The position numbers and the translations under genes are program-made. From positions 1 to 64,000 of the forward strand of contig JAJRPG010000006.1 in NCBI GenBank assembly GCA_024280855.1: 64,000 nucleotides of DNA, given 5' to 3'. Under the pieces are notes generated by a model. That model ran no database searches. It saw only the letters and a program-made list of their open reading frames with translations, and was not told the origin of the DNA. The stretch comes from Planctomycetota bacterium (GTDB taxonomy: Bacteria > Planctomycetota > Phycisphaerae > UBA1845). Below, piece after piece: positions 52,879 through 63,700 of this stretch (positions are counted from its first letter, which is position 1; the number at the start of each line of letters is the position of its first letter).

Positions 52879-54429
52879 ATGAAACCAGCAACCATAGTCA
52901 TCATCGATTTCGGTAGTCAATTTGTACAACTAATCGCTCGGCGAGTGCGCGAAAATCGGGTGCATAGCATTATCGTTTCGCCAAGCATCACGCTGCAAGA
53001 GATACGCGATCATAACGCAGTTGGCATCATTTTTTCAGGCGGGCCTGCTAGCGTGTACGCGGACGATGCGCCGAAGTGCGCGCCGGAGATTATGGACATG
53101 GGGCTTCCCGTGCTGGGCATTTGTTATGGCATGCAACTGGCCTGCGATTTATTGGGCAGCGACGTCGGCGCAGGAAATTCGCGGGAGTATGGCCGCACGC
53201 AGGTTGAGATTGTGGCGGAGGATGCACTACTAAACCATGTACCCACCCAAGCTACGGTGTGGATGAGTCATGGCGACATTGTCAAAACACTCTCCGATGA
53301 TTTCGTGGCATTAGCTAAGACGGACACTTGCCCTTACGCGGCGATGAGACATAAAAGCAGGCCGATGTACGGGGTGCAGTTTCATCCGGAGGTTTTTCAT
53401 ACGCCGTGCGGTAATCAGATTATTCGCAACTTTCTTTATGACATCTGTCATTGCACCGGCGATTGGCAGGTGGACCATGTAGCTGATGATGCGATTAAGA
53501 CCATTCGTGAGAAGGTCGGCGAGACCGATCGGGTCATTTGCGGTTTGTCTGGCGGGGTGGACAGCAGCGTAGTCGCGGCGTTGATTCACGAGGCGATTGG
53601 CGATCGGCTGATTTGTATTTATGTCGATAACGGTTTGATGCGAAACCGCGAGACCGATCTCGTGGAGGCGACTTTTAAGCAACATTTCAATATGAACCTG
53701 CGATGCGTCGATGCGTCGGAAAGTTTTTTGACTAAATTGAAAGGCGTGACTGATCCGCAAGAGAAGCGGAAGATCATTGGCCATGAGTTCATAGAGGTGT
53801 TTAAGGCTGAGGCGGAAAAAATTGATGGCGCGCGTTTTCTTGCCCAAGGCACACTCTATCCAGACGTGATTGAATCTGGTCATAGCGCGTCGGGGGCGAC
53901 GGCTAATATCAAGCTTCATCATAATGTGGGCGGGTTGCCCAAGGAGCTTGGCTTTGAATTGGTCGAGCCTTTGCGCGATCTTTTTAAGGACGAGGTTCGC
54001 CGGGTGGGTGAGCATCTGGGCTTACCGGAGGAGATTGTCTGGCGACACCCTTTCCCTGGTCCGGGCTTAGCGGTGCGTATTATGGGTGATATTACGCCTG
54101 AGCGATTGAGCATTCTGCGAGATGCTGACGACGTAATTCTTGAGGAGATTCGCTCAGCTGGTTGGTATAATATAATTGCGCAGGCGTTTGGTGTGTTGCT
54201 GCCAATTAGTACCGTTGGGGTGATGGGTGATGATCGGTCTTACGCTGGTCAGCATGTGATTGCGGTTCGCTTTGTGGAGAGTGCCGACTTCATGACAGCT
54301 GATTGGGTGCGGGTTGATTATGAAGTGCTAGGCCGGATTTCGACGCGGATTATCAACGAAGTCGAAGGGGTCAATCGCGTGGTTTATGACATTTCATCTA
54401 AGCCGCCTTCTACGATTGAGTGGGAATAG
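52879..54429 (+). CDS. guaA: GMP synthase (glutamine-hydrolysing)
   Basis: 516 residues. It converts XMP to GMP using ATP and glutamine. The class I amidotransferase part has Cys82 in [15 protein letters not shown] and the His/Glu pair in QFHPEVFHT. The synthetase part has the ATP pyrophosphatase motif [15 protein letters not shown], then [14 protein letters not shown] and [17 protein letters not shown]. The C-terminal dimerisation domain ends PPSTIEWE as in most bacteria. Full length and intact. Confidence 0.96.
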   Translation: MKPATIVIIDFGSQFVQLIARRVRENRVHSIIVSPSITLQEIRDHNAVGIIFSGGPASVYADDAPKCAPEIMDMGLPVLGICYGMQLACDLLGSDVGAGNSREYGRTQVEIVAEDALLNHVPTQATVWMSHGDIVKTLSDDFVALAKTDTCPYAAMRHKSRPMYGVQFHPEVFHTPCGNQIIRNFLYDICHCTGDWQVDHVADDAIKTIREKVGETDRVICGLSGGVDSSVVAALIHEAIGDRLICIYVDNGLMRNRETDLVEATFKQHFNMNLRCVDASESFLTKLKGVTDPQEKRKIIGHEFIEVFKAEAEKIDGARFLAQGTLYPDVIESGHSASGATANIKLHHNVGGLPKELGFELVEPLRDLFKDEVRRVGEHLGLPEEIVWRHPFPGPGLAVRIMGDITPERLSILRDADDVILEEIRSAGWYNIIAQAFGVLLPISTVGVMGDDRSYAGQHVIAVRFVESADFMTADWVRVDYEVLGRISTRIINEVEGVNRVVYDISSKPPSTIEWE

Positions 54430-54679
54430 TAAGGTCTACCCCCCCGCACAAATAAAAACAGGTGGCCCGCATTTTTTAGTGTTTATTACCTAATTTTGTT
54501 GATGTAGCTATACACGCAAGACTTATAGGATGGCTGCTTTCATCATATCTGGGCCTAGTTACTTAGGTCTGAGTATTCGGACGATGCCAGGGTATTTCTG
54601 CTGTCGCCTACCCGTCATTACCAGTCGATAACACGCATAGTGTACCTGTTGGCTAGAAGAACCATGCGGCGATAATTTT

Positions 54680-55633
54680 ATGTATAACTCAGAATTGCTG
54701 CGCAACCCTTCGTCCACCTATCCCCATTCGCACGCGGCGTCTATCGCGATTGCGCCTACTGATGATATCTTTGTCACTTGGTACGCTTACCCGGAGGATG
54801 AAACACGTGATGCGGTTTTGATGCTCGCGCGACGCAGGCCTGGCGCGAGGCTCTTTGATAAACCTATTCGAATCATGGAGCAGTTGACAAAATCGCTAGG
54901 GAATCCGGTCATCTTTTTTGATCAATTTGGCACGTTGCATTTGCTGTTCGTCTCGCTTCATGGCCATTATTGGGATAGCGCCAAGCTGTATGCGACTAAT
55001 AGTGAGAATTTGGGGCAGACCTGGTCTACGCCACATGTGCTGCAATTATCTGATGGCGTTATGTTGAGATATCCGCCCATCGTCCGAACCAATACCTATA
55101 TGTTGTTGCCCGCTTATAACGAAAAAACCAACCAGACGGTCATGCTGATGGGTGGCCCTGATGGTGAGGGATGGTATGAGGTTGACCATTTTGATGGTCT
55201 GCAAGCTATCCAGGGAAATATCGTAAGGCGGGACGAAAAAAACCTCACGATGATTCTTCGGCCTTATGGACAGGAACGATGTTGTATGCGATGTATGTCC
55301 AGCGATGATGGCAAGACTTGGATGCCGGTGATGCGCACGACGCTGCCCAACCCGTTGTCCGGTGCGGCTGCATTTTCAATGGATGGTACGCTTTGTGTGG
55401 TATACAACCATACGACTGAACATCGTCGGTATCCCATCAGTTTTTCCAGTTCAACGAATCAGGGAACGTCATGGTCCGAGCCGATACATCTTGATGCAAC
55501 GGAGCATGAGCTTTCGTACCCTGCGTTCACCGTTGATAAGAATGGTGTTGCCCACGGCGTCTATACGTTTGGTCGAACGGCTATTCAGTATGTGGCGTTT
55601 GATACAAGCTGGTGGAAAAATCATGGCGTATGA
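54680..55633 (+). CDS. Sialidase-like BNR-repeat protein
   Basis: 317 residues. Beta-propeller with Asp-box/BNR-like repeats such as SSDDGKTWMPV, STNQGTSWSEP and NSENLGQTWSTP. The layout (HSHAASIAIAPTDDIFVTWY at the start, NPLSGAAAFSMDG later) matches the bacterial exo-alpha-sialidase-like family BNR_2, many of which act on glycans other than sialic acid. No signal peptide is seen, so it may be cytoplasmic, which would be odd for a sialidase. It overlaps the next gene by 11 bases, so the pair probably act on the same glycan. Confidence 0.7.
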   Translation: MYNSELLRNPSSTYPHSHAASIAIAPTDDIFVTWYAYPEDETRDAVLMLARRRPGARLFDKPIRIMEQLTKSLGNPVIFFDQFGTLHLLFVSLHGHYWDSAKLYATNSENLGQTWSTPHVLQLSDGVMLRYPPIVRTNTYMLLPAYNEKTNQTVMLMGGPDGEGWYEVDHFDGLQAIQGNIVRRDEKNLTMILRPYGQERCCMRCMSSDDGKTWMPVMRTTLPNPLSGAAAFSMDGTLCVVYNHTTEHRRYPISFSSSTNQGTSWSEPIHLDATEHELSYPAFTVDKNGVAHGVYTFGRTAIQYVAFDTSWWKNHGV

Positions 55634-56231
55634 GAAAATAGCCGACTTCAAAAATCTGCACAGGGGTAAGAATGCTTTTATTCTTGCGTCAGGCCCATCG
55701 CTTGCGCAGATGGATTTGTCGCTGTTAAGCCGTCGCATCGTGATTGGTTTGAACCGCTCGAGTATTACCTTCCCAGAAACACATTACCACTGCACGATGG
55801 ACCTTCGCATGTTCAACGAGTTTGAGACGCTGCTCCGTAAGAGCCGATATTTGTTCACGCTCGAAGACAGGCCATTTGGCATCCCCATTCATTTGTTAGG
55901 CTCAGAAGGGTTTAGCTTTGACCTGGAAGAGGGGGTTTATAGCGGGTATACGGTTTCGTATTTGGCAATGCAGTTGGCGATTTATATGGGCTTTAAGAAA
56001 ATCTTTTATCTTGGCCTGGACCTGAAGCACGATAAAGGGCAGACGCACTTCTTCGGGCGGGACCAGGTTTCAGCCAATCATGAAAACACTGAAATTCCCA
56101 AAATGATTCGCATGATGGGTCATGCGGCGGAGGTGTTAGCTGATACAGATATTAAGGTTTACAACTGTAGCCCAGATACCGCGCTGACCTGCTTCGAGCG
56201 GGTAACGCTGGACTGGGCGTTGCAGCAATAG
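55623..56231 (+). CDS. MptE-like (DUF115) glycan-related protein
   Basis: 202 residues from the ATG at 55623, which lies inside the end of the sialidase-like gene. The N-terminal motif GKNAFILASGPSLAQMDLSL and IGLNRSS, then a middle GYTVSYLAMQLAIYMGFKKI with FYLGLDLKHD, resembles the DUF115/MptE-like fold found in flagellin-glycosylation Maf proteins and some glycosyltransferases. It probably binds or transfers a sugar nucleotide. The overlap with a BNR protein suggests a small glycan-modification operon, separate from the GT9 and sugar transferase genes. Confidence 0.65.
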   Translation: MAYEKIADFKNLHRGKNAFILASGPSLAQMDLSLLSRRIVIGLNRSSITFPETHYHCTMDLRMFNEFETLLRKSRYLFTLEDRPFGIPIHLLGSEGFSFDLEEGVYSGYTVSYLAMQLAIYMGFKKIFYLGLDLKHDKGQTHFFGRDQVSANHENTEIPKMIRMMGHAAEVLADTDIKVYNCSPDTALTCFERVTLDWALQQ

Positions 56232-56283
56232 TTCGACGTGAATTCTCTCACCGCCTGCATGACAGTTTTTGGTGGGCATCTTT

Positions 56284-56378
56284 CAGAGCACGGGGCGCGA
56301 GCCCTGTGACCAGGCTGGTGTCGCGAAATTGCGGTGTTTGTACTCATCGTGTCCGTGGGCTTGCGCCCAAAGCTCTGA
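56284..56378 (-). repeat. Dispersed repeat family A, minus copy
   Basis: Left arm CAGAGCACGGGGCGCGAGCC, right arm GGGCTTGCGCCCAAAGCTCT. Arm comparison with the plus copies puts it in opposite orientation, as the copy at 3323. More diverged than the others. Confidence 0.55.
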
Positions 56379-56459
56379 CCTCGCTTACCGCTTTTATGAT
56401 GGCATCGATCAAACCGCCAAAACTGTCACGCACCCCTACCAACCTGTTCGCATGTTCGA

Positions 56460-56487
56460 TTGACGGTCTATCTTGTCTGACTATGAT
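56460..56487 (+). promoter_or_regulatory. Sigma-70-type promoter candidate for ppdK
   Basis: TTGACG (56460-56465), a 16-base spacer, TATGAT (56482-56487), 45 bases before the chosen ATG. Confidence 0.5.
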
Positions 56488-56532
56488 CGACTCAGCGAAT
56501 AAATATTGGTCATACTTTTCAGGACGATCTCA

Positions 56533-59529
56533 ATGGCAAGGACGCAAGCGGCTCGCAAACAAGTCTTTTTCTTTGGTAACGGTAAAGCTGACGGTCGTGG
56601 CGATCAAAAAGAATTACTCGGCGGTAAAGGCGCAGGGCTAGCGGAAATGACCAACATTGGTCTGCCCGTGCCCGCAGGTTTTACGATCTCAACGGATGTT
56701 TGCGCTGCGTACAATAAGTCTGGTGGTAAGTGGCCTGGCGGTTTGGAAAAGCAGGTGCGGGCGATGCTGTCTAAGCTGGAGCGGGCGTGCAAGAAAAAGC
56801 TGGGCGATAAGAAAAACCCCTTGCTCGTTTCCGTGAGGTCCGGCGCGGCTAAGTCTATGCCGGGCATGATGGAGACGATTCTTAATCTTGGATTGAACGA
56901 CCAATCGGTAGAAGGACTCGCGAAGGTTTCTGGGAACCGCCGCTTCGCCTTCGATGCTTATCGACGACTGATTATGATGTATGGTGCCACGGCTAAAGGC
57001 GTTGATCGTCTGCTGTTCGAGGATACCTTTGATGAGTTGAAAAATGGTAAGACGCGTGCTCGATTAGAAAAGTCTGCGGATGAGCCAATTGAAGATACCG
57101 ATGCGAGTGCGGAAGAACTTGCTGAGCTTGTTGAGACGTTCAAAGATATCTACACCGATCAATGCGGTGAAAAGTTTCCTCAGTCTCCATTTGAACAACT
57201 AAAGGGCGCGATCAACGCTGTGTTTGGTAGTTGGGATTCCGAGAAGGCCCAGACCTATCGCCGGGTAGAAAACATCACCGGCCTGCAAGGGACAGCGGTC
57301 AATATTTGCCAGATGGTCTTCGGCAATATGGGCGACGATTGCGGGACGGGCGTATGCTTCACACGCGACCCCAGCACCGGCGAGGCTTGTTTTTACGGTG
57401 ATTTGCTGATTAACGCGCAAGGCGAAGATGTGGTCGCCGGCGTACGCACGCCGATTCCTTTGATTGAATTAAAACGAAAAATGCCAGCGGCTTATGGACA
57501 ACTTGAAGCCGTGCGCGTGATCCTTGAGCTTCATTATAAGGATATGCAAGACCTTGAGTTTACGATTGAGCGTAACAAACTTTATATGTTGCAATGTCGA
57601 ATCGGAAAAAGATCGCCACAGGCAGCTTTTAAGATAGCCGTCGATCAGGCGACGAAAGGATTGACGACTCCCGCGGCTGCGAAAAGTTTGGTTAAGAAGA
57701 AATACCTACCCAAGAAATATCTATCGCTAGCTAGTAAAGCCATCATTACTAAAGATGAAGCGATATTGCGTATTCGAGAGGCTGATATTGAACGATTGTT
57801 TTATCCGGTTTTAGATGCCAATGTCTCAGCCGGTGAACTTGCTCAGCGGCGACTTGGCACGGGTATAGGCGCGGTTCCTGGCGCGGCGTGTGGCGAAGTT
57901 GCTTTGTCTGCGGAGAGAGCGGAGCAGCGGGCGGGCGAAGGGAAGTCAGTCATTCTTGTACGCAAAGAAACGTCGCCGGAAGATGTCGGCGGGATGCACG
58001 TCGCATCTGGCATTTTAACTTCGACCGGCGGAAAGACATCTCACGCAGCGGTGGTCGCTCGCGGGTGGGGTAAGTGTTGTATCGTTGGCAGTAGCGACTT
58101 GGTGGTTGATTACGAATTGGGGCAAATTTCTTTTGATGGCAGAGTGATTCGTGAGGGTGATGCAATCACACTGGATGGTAGCGCAGGCGAAATTTACGAC
58201 GGCACGATAGACCTAGCTAGGCCTCAAGCGCCAGCCGAGTATGACACGCTGATGAAGTGGTGTGATCAGCGGCGCGACCTCAAAGTGCGTGCCAATGCCG
58301 ACACGCCAGCGGATGCCGCGAAGGCCGTTGTTTTTGGGGCTGAGGGTATTGGCCTGTGTCGCACGGAACACATGTTCTTTGATCCAGCGGAGCCTCAGCG
58401 CATCCGAGCGATGCGTGAAATGATCTTGGCTAACACGCTTGAGCATCGTAAATCGGCGTTAGCGAAACTGCTTCCTTTTCAGCGGCGCGATTTTGAAGGT
58501 ATTTTTGAAGCGATGGACGGCTTGCCCGTTACGATTCGCCTGCTCGATCCGCCGCTGCATGAATTTTTACCTCAGCCTGATAACGAAGTTGCGCTAGAGG
58601 CTGCGGTGGATGATCTCAATGTTGCGCTGCGAGACGAAACAAAAGGTGTGCAGGCGGCTGAGTTCGTCAAGTTTACGATGCAGGATGTGTTAGACCGCAT
58701 CGAAAAGTTGCACGAGTCTAATCCGATGCTGGGCCACCGCGGATGTCGTTTGTGCATTACTTATCCAGAAATTTTGGATATGCAGGTGCGAGCGATCATG
58801 GAAGCGGCTGTGGCTTGCAAACGTCGTAGCATCAAAGTGTTACCCGAAATCATGATTCCGCTTAGCATCGATGCGAAAGAGTTAGGCATTCTCGTGGACC
58901 AGACGAGAGGCGTTGCGGAGGCTGTTCTCAAAGAGAAAAAGGTGAAGCTCAATTATCTTGTGGGTACGATGATCGAAACACCGCGTGCAGCGCTCGTGGC
59001 TGATCGAATGGCTGAGGTTTCTGAGTTTTTCAGCTTTGGCACAAACGACCTGACGCAAATGACGATGGGCTTGTCGCGTGACGATGCCGGACGATTTTTG
59101 CCGGACTATGTTGACGAAGACAAATCCGGGATTTTTGAGCATGACCCGTTTCAGTCATTGGATGTTCATGGCGTGGGGCTTTTGGTTCAACTTGCGTGCG
59201 AAACGGGAAGAGAAGCAAGGCCTGGGCTGAAGCTTGGTATTTGTGGTGAGCATGGCGGAGACCCGGCTTCGATAAGTTTTTGTTATCAAGCCGACCTTGA
59301 CTATGTATCGTGTAGTCCTTATCGGGTTCCGGTCGCGCGATTGGCTGCGGCTCAGGCGACGATAGAGTTTGGTGGGCCAGCCGCTAAAAAAACTAAGTCG
59401 AAACCACGCAAAGCTAAAACCACGGCTAAGAAGAAGTCTGCGCCAAAAGCAAAATCGAAGTCAAAAACCAAGGCTAAGCGTTCTGCCGGGAAGTCTTCGA
59501 CGACTAAGAAAAAGAAACGAGTTCGTTAG
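56533..59529 (+). CDS. ppdK: Pyruvate phosphate dikinase with Lys-rich tail
   Basis: 998 residues from the ATG at 56533, preceded by AGGA; an earlier ATG at 56506 is possible. It interconverts pyruvate, ATP and phosphate with PEP, AMP and pyrophosphate. The nucleotide-binding domain has GGKGAGLAEMTNIGLPVPAG and VRSGAAKSMPGMMETILNLG. The phosphohistidine is His504 in TGGKTSHAAVVARGW. The PEP barrel ends with LGICGEHGGDPAS. The last roughly 50 residues are almost only Lys, Ala, Ser, Thr and Arg (AKTTAKKKSAPKAKSKSKTK), like histone H1 tails; classical PPDK ends before this. In total the core is about 70 residues longer than the Clostridium enzyme. Confidence 0.93.
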   Translation: MARTQAARKQVFFFGNGKADGRGDQKELLGGKGAGLAEMTNIGLPVPAGFTISTDVCAAYNKSGGKWPGGLEKQVRAMLSKLERACKKKLGDKKNPLLVSVRSGAAKSMPGMMETILNLGLNDQSVEGLAKVSGNRRFAFDAYRRLIMMYGATAKGVDRLLFEDTFDELKNGKTRARLEKSADEPIEDTDASAEELAELVETFKDIYTDQCGEKFPQSPFEQLKGAINAVFGSWDSEKAQTYRRVENITGLQGTAVNICQMVFGNMGDDCGTGVCFTRDPSTGEACFYGDLLINAQGEDVVAGVRTPIPLIELKRKMPAAYGQLEAVRVILELHYKDMQDLEFTIERNKLYMLQCRIGKRSPQAAFKIAVDQATKGLTTPAAAKSLVKKKYLPKKYLSLASKAIITKDEAILRIREADIERLFYPVLDANVSAGELAQRRLGTGIGAVPGAACGEVALSAERAEQRAGEGKSVILVRKETSPEDVGGMHVASGILTSTGGKTSHAAVVARGWGKCCIVGSSDLVVDYELGQISFDGRVIREGDAITLDGSAGEIYDGTIDLARPQAPAEYDTLMKWCDQRRDLKVRANADTPADAAKAVVFGAEGIGLCRTEHMFFDPAEPQRIRAMREMILANTLEHRKSALAKLLPFQRRDFEGIFEAMDGLPVTIRLLDPPLHEFLPQPDNEVALEAAVDDLNVALRDETKGVQAAEFVKFTMQDVLDRIEKLHESNPMLGHRGCRLCITYPEILDMQVRAIMEAAVACKRRSIKVLPEIMIPLSIDAKELGILVDQTRGVAEAVLKEKKVKLNYLVGTMIETPRAALVADRMAEVSEFFSFGTNDLTQMTMGLSRDDAGRFLPDYVDEDKSGIFEHDPFQSLDVHGVGLLVQLACETGREARPGLKLGICGEHGGDPASISFCYQADLDYVSCSPYRVPVARLAAAQATIEFGGPAAKKTKSKPRKAKTTAKKKSAPKAKSKSKTKAKRSAGKSSTTKKKKRVR

Positions 59530-59588
59530 ACGATAAATACATTTTCGTGGCGTATTGATGACAAGATTGACGAAGCGACTCCATACCG

Positions 59589-60209
59589 ATGAGTGATAAA
59601 CGATTACGATTAGCTGTGTTATTGTCCGGCGGCGGTCGAACGATGGAGAATTTGCACGAACAACTGCGAGACCAACATATCGACGCGCGGATTGACGTCG
59701 TGGTAAGTTCACGGGCTGACGTCGCAGGCATCGAGCGGGCTAAGCAATGCGGGTTGCCCGTCGTCATTATCGAGCGGAAAAAACTTAGTAGCGACGCGTT
59801 TCAAGCGGAGCTAACCGAGGCCGTCAAATCAGTTGACCTTGTGTGCATGGCCGGTTTCTTATCGTTGTGGCATATTCCGGAAGAATTTTTGGGGCGGGTT
59901 ATGAACATTCATCCTGCGCTGCTCCCCGAATTTGGCGGTCGGGGGATGTTTGGCCATCATGTGCATAAAGCGGTGATTGCTGCGGGTAACAAGGAAAGCG
60001 GATGCACAGTTCATTTTTGCGATAATCTGTACGATCATGGGCCGATAGTTTTACAGCGCAAAGTAGTGGTGAAAAACAATGACACGCCCGAGACACTCGC
60101 CGCGAAAGTTTTTGAGCAGGAATGTGTCGCTTATCCCGAAGCCGTGAGATTGTTTTGCGAGAACCGCATTCGTATTGTTGATGGCTTAGTAGAGATTCTA
60201 CCGAAGTAG
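59589..60209 (+). CDS. purN: Phosphoribosylglycinamide formyltransferase
   Basis: 206 residues. It adds a formyl group from 10-formyl-tetrahydrofolate to GAR in purine synthesis. Family marks are LAVLLSGGGRTMENL (SGxGxN in most), VCMAGFLSLWHIPEEFLGRV, the catalytic Asn-His pair in MNIHPALLPEF and Asp in NLYDHGPIVLQRKV. Gly-Arg-Thr-Met replaces the common SNLQ in the phosphate-binding loop; whether this weakens binding cannot be said. It lies about 60 bases behind ppdK on the same strand. Confidence 0.9.
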   Translation: MSDKRLRLAVLLSGGGRTMENLHEQLRDQHIDARIDVVVSSRADVAGIERAKQCGLPVVIIERKKLSSDAFQAELTEAVKSVDLVCMAGFLSLWHIPEEFLGRVMNIHPALLPEFGGRGMFGHHVHKAVIAAGNKESGCTVHFCDNLYDHGPIVLQRKVVVKNNDTPETLAAKVFEQECVAYPEAVRLFCENRIRIVDGLVEILPK

Positions 60210-60772
60210 GCCTGCTGATGCGCGATGCGTGTTGATTGTATTCGTGGCATTGGTAGAACGGACGGATACTTGGGTGAAGGCTCGCGCTCCACGGTTCTGT
60301 CACCCAAGCATCCATCGCTACTGTCGCGTCCTCCTCTTTCCCCGCACGGAAAGCACGATTTACGACACGACACTGTCTCTTTCCACCACCAACTATCCCC
60401 AATGGGGGCCATCTGTCAGCTAGCCATTCGATACTTCTTGCATGGGAAAAAACGAATGATTCGCTTAGACGCAATCGTTTAGTCAAAACATTTTTTGGTT
60501 GTCAAAAAATTAAGCAACGTCGTGTCAATGGCCGTCGTGTAGGTTGGTCGCTGCGTGTTCGCAGTCTTTTACGCCTTAAATAGAAGGCTAATCATACGCA
60601 AGTCAGTCATCGACTCGCGCTTACAGGCAGTTAGCTGCTGCCTGCTAACTATTAAAATTCTATGCCTCGCAGGTTATCGGAGGCAAGTGAAATGTAAAAA
60701 AATGTGTGAAAAATAAATTGAAACGGGATTCCCGGCAATTAAACTCGTGTTTATTTTTAATAGCTAGGCGGC
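60210..60772. other. Intergenic region with several inverted repeats
   Basis: No gene supported; open frames here have non-protein composition. Visible: a hairpin CTTGGGTGA/TCACCCAAG (60269-60308) that encloses ACGGTTCTGT, as in the 9539 element; an A/T palindrome TTTTTTG/CAAAAAA (60491-60509); and a GCCTC/GAGGC hairpin (60663-60683). These may end the purN and the leftward LptA-like transcripts. Confidence 0.5.
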
Positions 60773-63700
60773 TTATCGTCCACGGATAATGGCTTGCTCT
60801 GATTCGAGTCTTTTGGTGCGTAAGTTATAGAATGCTCGCTTCACGGTAGCGTCTACTGGTAATTGTCCTGGACGTTGCTGAATAATCCGTGCGGGCTGAC
60901 CTTGTATGATGAGCAGTTCGCGTTCTCGCTCGAATGTCAGGTCGCTGGCCGTGAGCGAAAGCCCTTCCGTTTGGTCTTGTAACCGGACCTGGCCCGAGGC
61001 GTGGAATTGTCGCAATTGGGTCGTGCTTAGTCTTCCCATTTGTTGTTGTGGGCGCGTGCTAGCTGATTGTTCGCCTAGAAAATCGATAGTAAGCACATCG
61101 CATAACAAAAATGTCGCTCGCCCCGAACCTGTTTCCGTTGTAGTTTTCTTTGCGTCAGGAAATAAGCGAGTCAAATGTTCGCCGCTGAAATGTTTCAGGT
61201 TGATGTCGCCTTCAAATCTTGTTTGATCGATCGAAAAGTCATACCACATAGCTTGGGACCATGTGATGAATGTTTTGGAAGGTCCGGAATTTTCGTCCGC
61301 CCCCAAAAAGCCGCGCGGCGTAGTCTCTGCTTGCTGCGAACTACTCTGCCGGGCGGGCGAGAAATCTTCTATCAATAAATCTCCTGCGCCTTCGATGAGC
61401 ATTTTTGACATGCCCCGTCGAAGGTTTACAGACAGTTGTGGTCCTGCGAGTCGCGCTCTGGTTCGCGGCTCTCCAGTTATTTCATCAAGAGATGTCGTCT
61501 GCACCACCGCCCGGCCGGTGGCCAAAATGTATGCAGGCTCCTTGGCTAAGATGCCGCGATTGGCGCTCATCTCGCCGTTATTATTTTGCTCGAATCGTTG
61601 AACGAATTTATCAAAAATCCACCAGTTGCGGCGCTGAGGCTGAGTCTTGGCGATGGCGACGTCATCAAACTCTACGACCAATTGGTTGCAATCAAACGTC
61701 GTGCCGCCAGCACTGGTGGCGTGGACATCTCCTGAAAAAACGGAACGATTTTCCCGTCCCTGAAATTTCATCCATTCTTCCCAGGTGATGGATACCGGAA
61801 TGGGCTGGTCTAGCTGTCTGCCGTCTAAATCTTTGTGTGACTGAAAGGTCATGCGTCCCGCGCCAGGAACCTGTGCCCATTCATCCAGTACGTTCACATT
61901 TACCTGCTCGCCAGTCACGGTGAATTCGCCAGTGGTGACTGACGCTGGCTGAGTTTGTGTGCCGATGATTAGTGTCTTGTCGATGTCACTACCGTTGACA
62001 ATTGTGCAGTCTAATTCCTGGGCGGTTAATTCTAAAGATTGAGATTCGTCTGTAACCATGACGTCGCCATAGGCCCGCAATCGTTTTGCGCCAATCTCCG
62101 TGCGTACTTTCATTTCGTGTTCTCGTCGCTTTGCCTCCCAGTCAACTTCTTGAGGATTAACACCCGCGTCGAGCGCCGCTTGATAGGCCTTTGCAGGGTC
62201 AAATGGAGACGCTGGCCGTGTGACAGTTTGGAAGTCGAGGATAAGACGGTCGCGGGCACGAATCGTTCGATCTTCCTGCATCGCGACGACATCTCTTCGG
62301 GCGGTGGCCACCAAGGGCATTAAGCGGCCGTCGGCGTTGGTGGTGACAATGACGTCTAATTCGCTGCAAGCTAAACTATCGTTGAGACGGTCGAGGCGCA
62401 CATGGCCTCTAGTTTCTACGCGCTGAATGGTTTGTGCTTGCTGACGCCCGACTGTTTCCTTACCAAAATACAGCGCGAGTTGGTCGGCGGCGAGCGAGGC
62501 GTCTTGCTCGATGAGGGCGACGTTACCGAGGAATATCGCTTTGTCGAGAACGCGGACCCGCGTCTGTCGTAGTCCTCCTGAGAAACTTAGCTTAGTGCGT
62601 TTTTCATAATGGCCTAAGACTTCAAGACTATCGCTAAAGGCAACTGATAGAGGTGTGCGACCAGGCGTCTTGCTTTGGCCAGTGACTGAGGCGGACTGCG
62701 AATGATCGATGCGCATTAGTTTGCCAGGCCCTTTGACGAGGATTGCTATGTCGTCCTCACCGGGTTTGAGATCAATGCTTGTGCCACTAATTTCGCCATC
62801 AGCCAGGGAGCGTACTACCACGTTCGTGTTTTTGGATTCGCTAAGCGTGACGCTGCCATCGTCTGGGTTGTAAACCAATTGGCCACAGGTCGCTTCGCCT
62901 TCGTCGTTGGAAAGACGAACCGGGGAACCCTTGGCCGTCAGTAGAGACCTGACTTTGGGGAGACATCGCTCATCATTTTTCCCGCAGGCTTCGAGTGAAA
63001 AGTGCCCTTCCCATGACAGTGAAATTTTTTCTTCTGTCGCTCCCGCGACTTTTTGAGCGGCGGTTTGCTCCATGTTAGTCTGTGATTGTACTTGTTTGCG
63101 ATCATTAGCTGATACGCTACGCAAAATATCGAGCGTGCCAGCTTCAAGCCGCGCGAGTGTCTTGCCGCCAGCGACTTGCCGGGCATCGACACCGCCTGCA
63201 AAACGAGCGATATATTTTAGCGTAGGTTTTGAGACTTCAACTTCAGCGGGGTTATCCGTAGCTGAAAATAAGGGAACGGTTTCTTCTGTCGGGCTTTCTT
63301 TGATCTCTTCTTGTATCCCCCCATTTGCGACTTGTTGCTGCGCAGCGAGTATGTTCGATGCGATGGTCTGACGGATCCAATCAACGACGGAATTTCCTGG
63401 CTGAGCTTCCTGGCCGGCGGCGATGCCCAGGCTTGAAGCTTGACCTTTCAACTCAATCGTGCCACCGCTTTCGATGCGTAAATAATCAACACGACCGGCG
63501 GATTCGTCGAAACGGATTTCCATGTTAGCTGATCTAAAGGTGATGTCTGAAGCTAGGATGGCGACGTCTGAAGGGAAGATAACTTTAGAATACTCAACGT
63601 CAAAGATGATTTCGTTGGCTTCGATGCGAACGACTTGCGATGGCTCTAATATGTGTCGCGTATCTTCGGGTAAACTATCGCGTTGCTGTTCGGACAAACG

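Noticed and set aside
60320..60600. Long plus-strand frame ending QRRVNGRRVGWSLRVRSLLRLK
   Set aside because: No start codon or ribosome binding site; Arg/Pro/Thr-rich low-information sequence in a hairpin-rich intergenic region.
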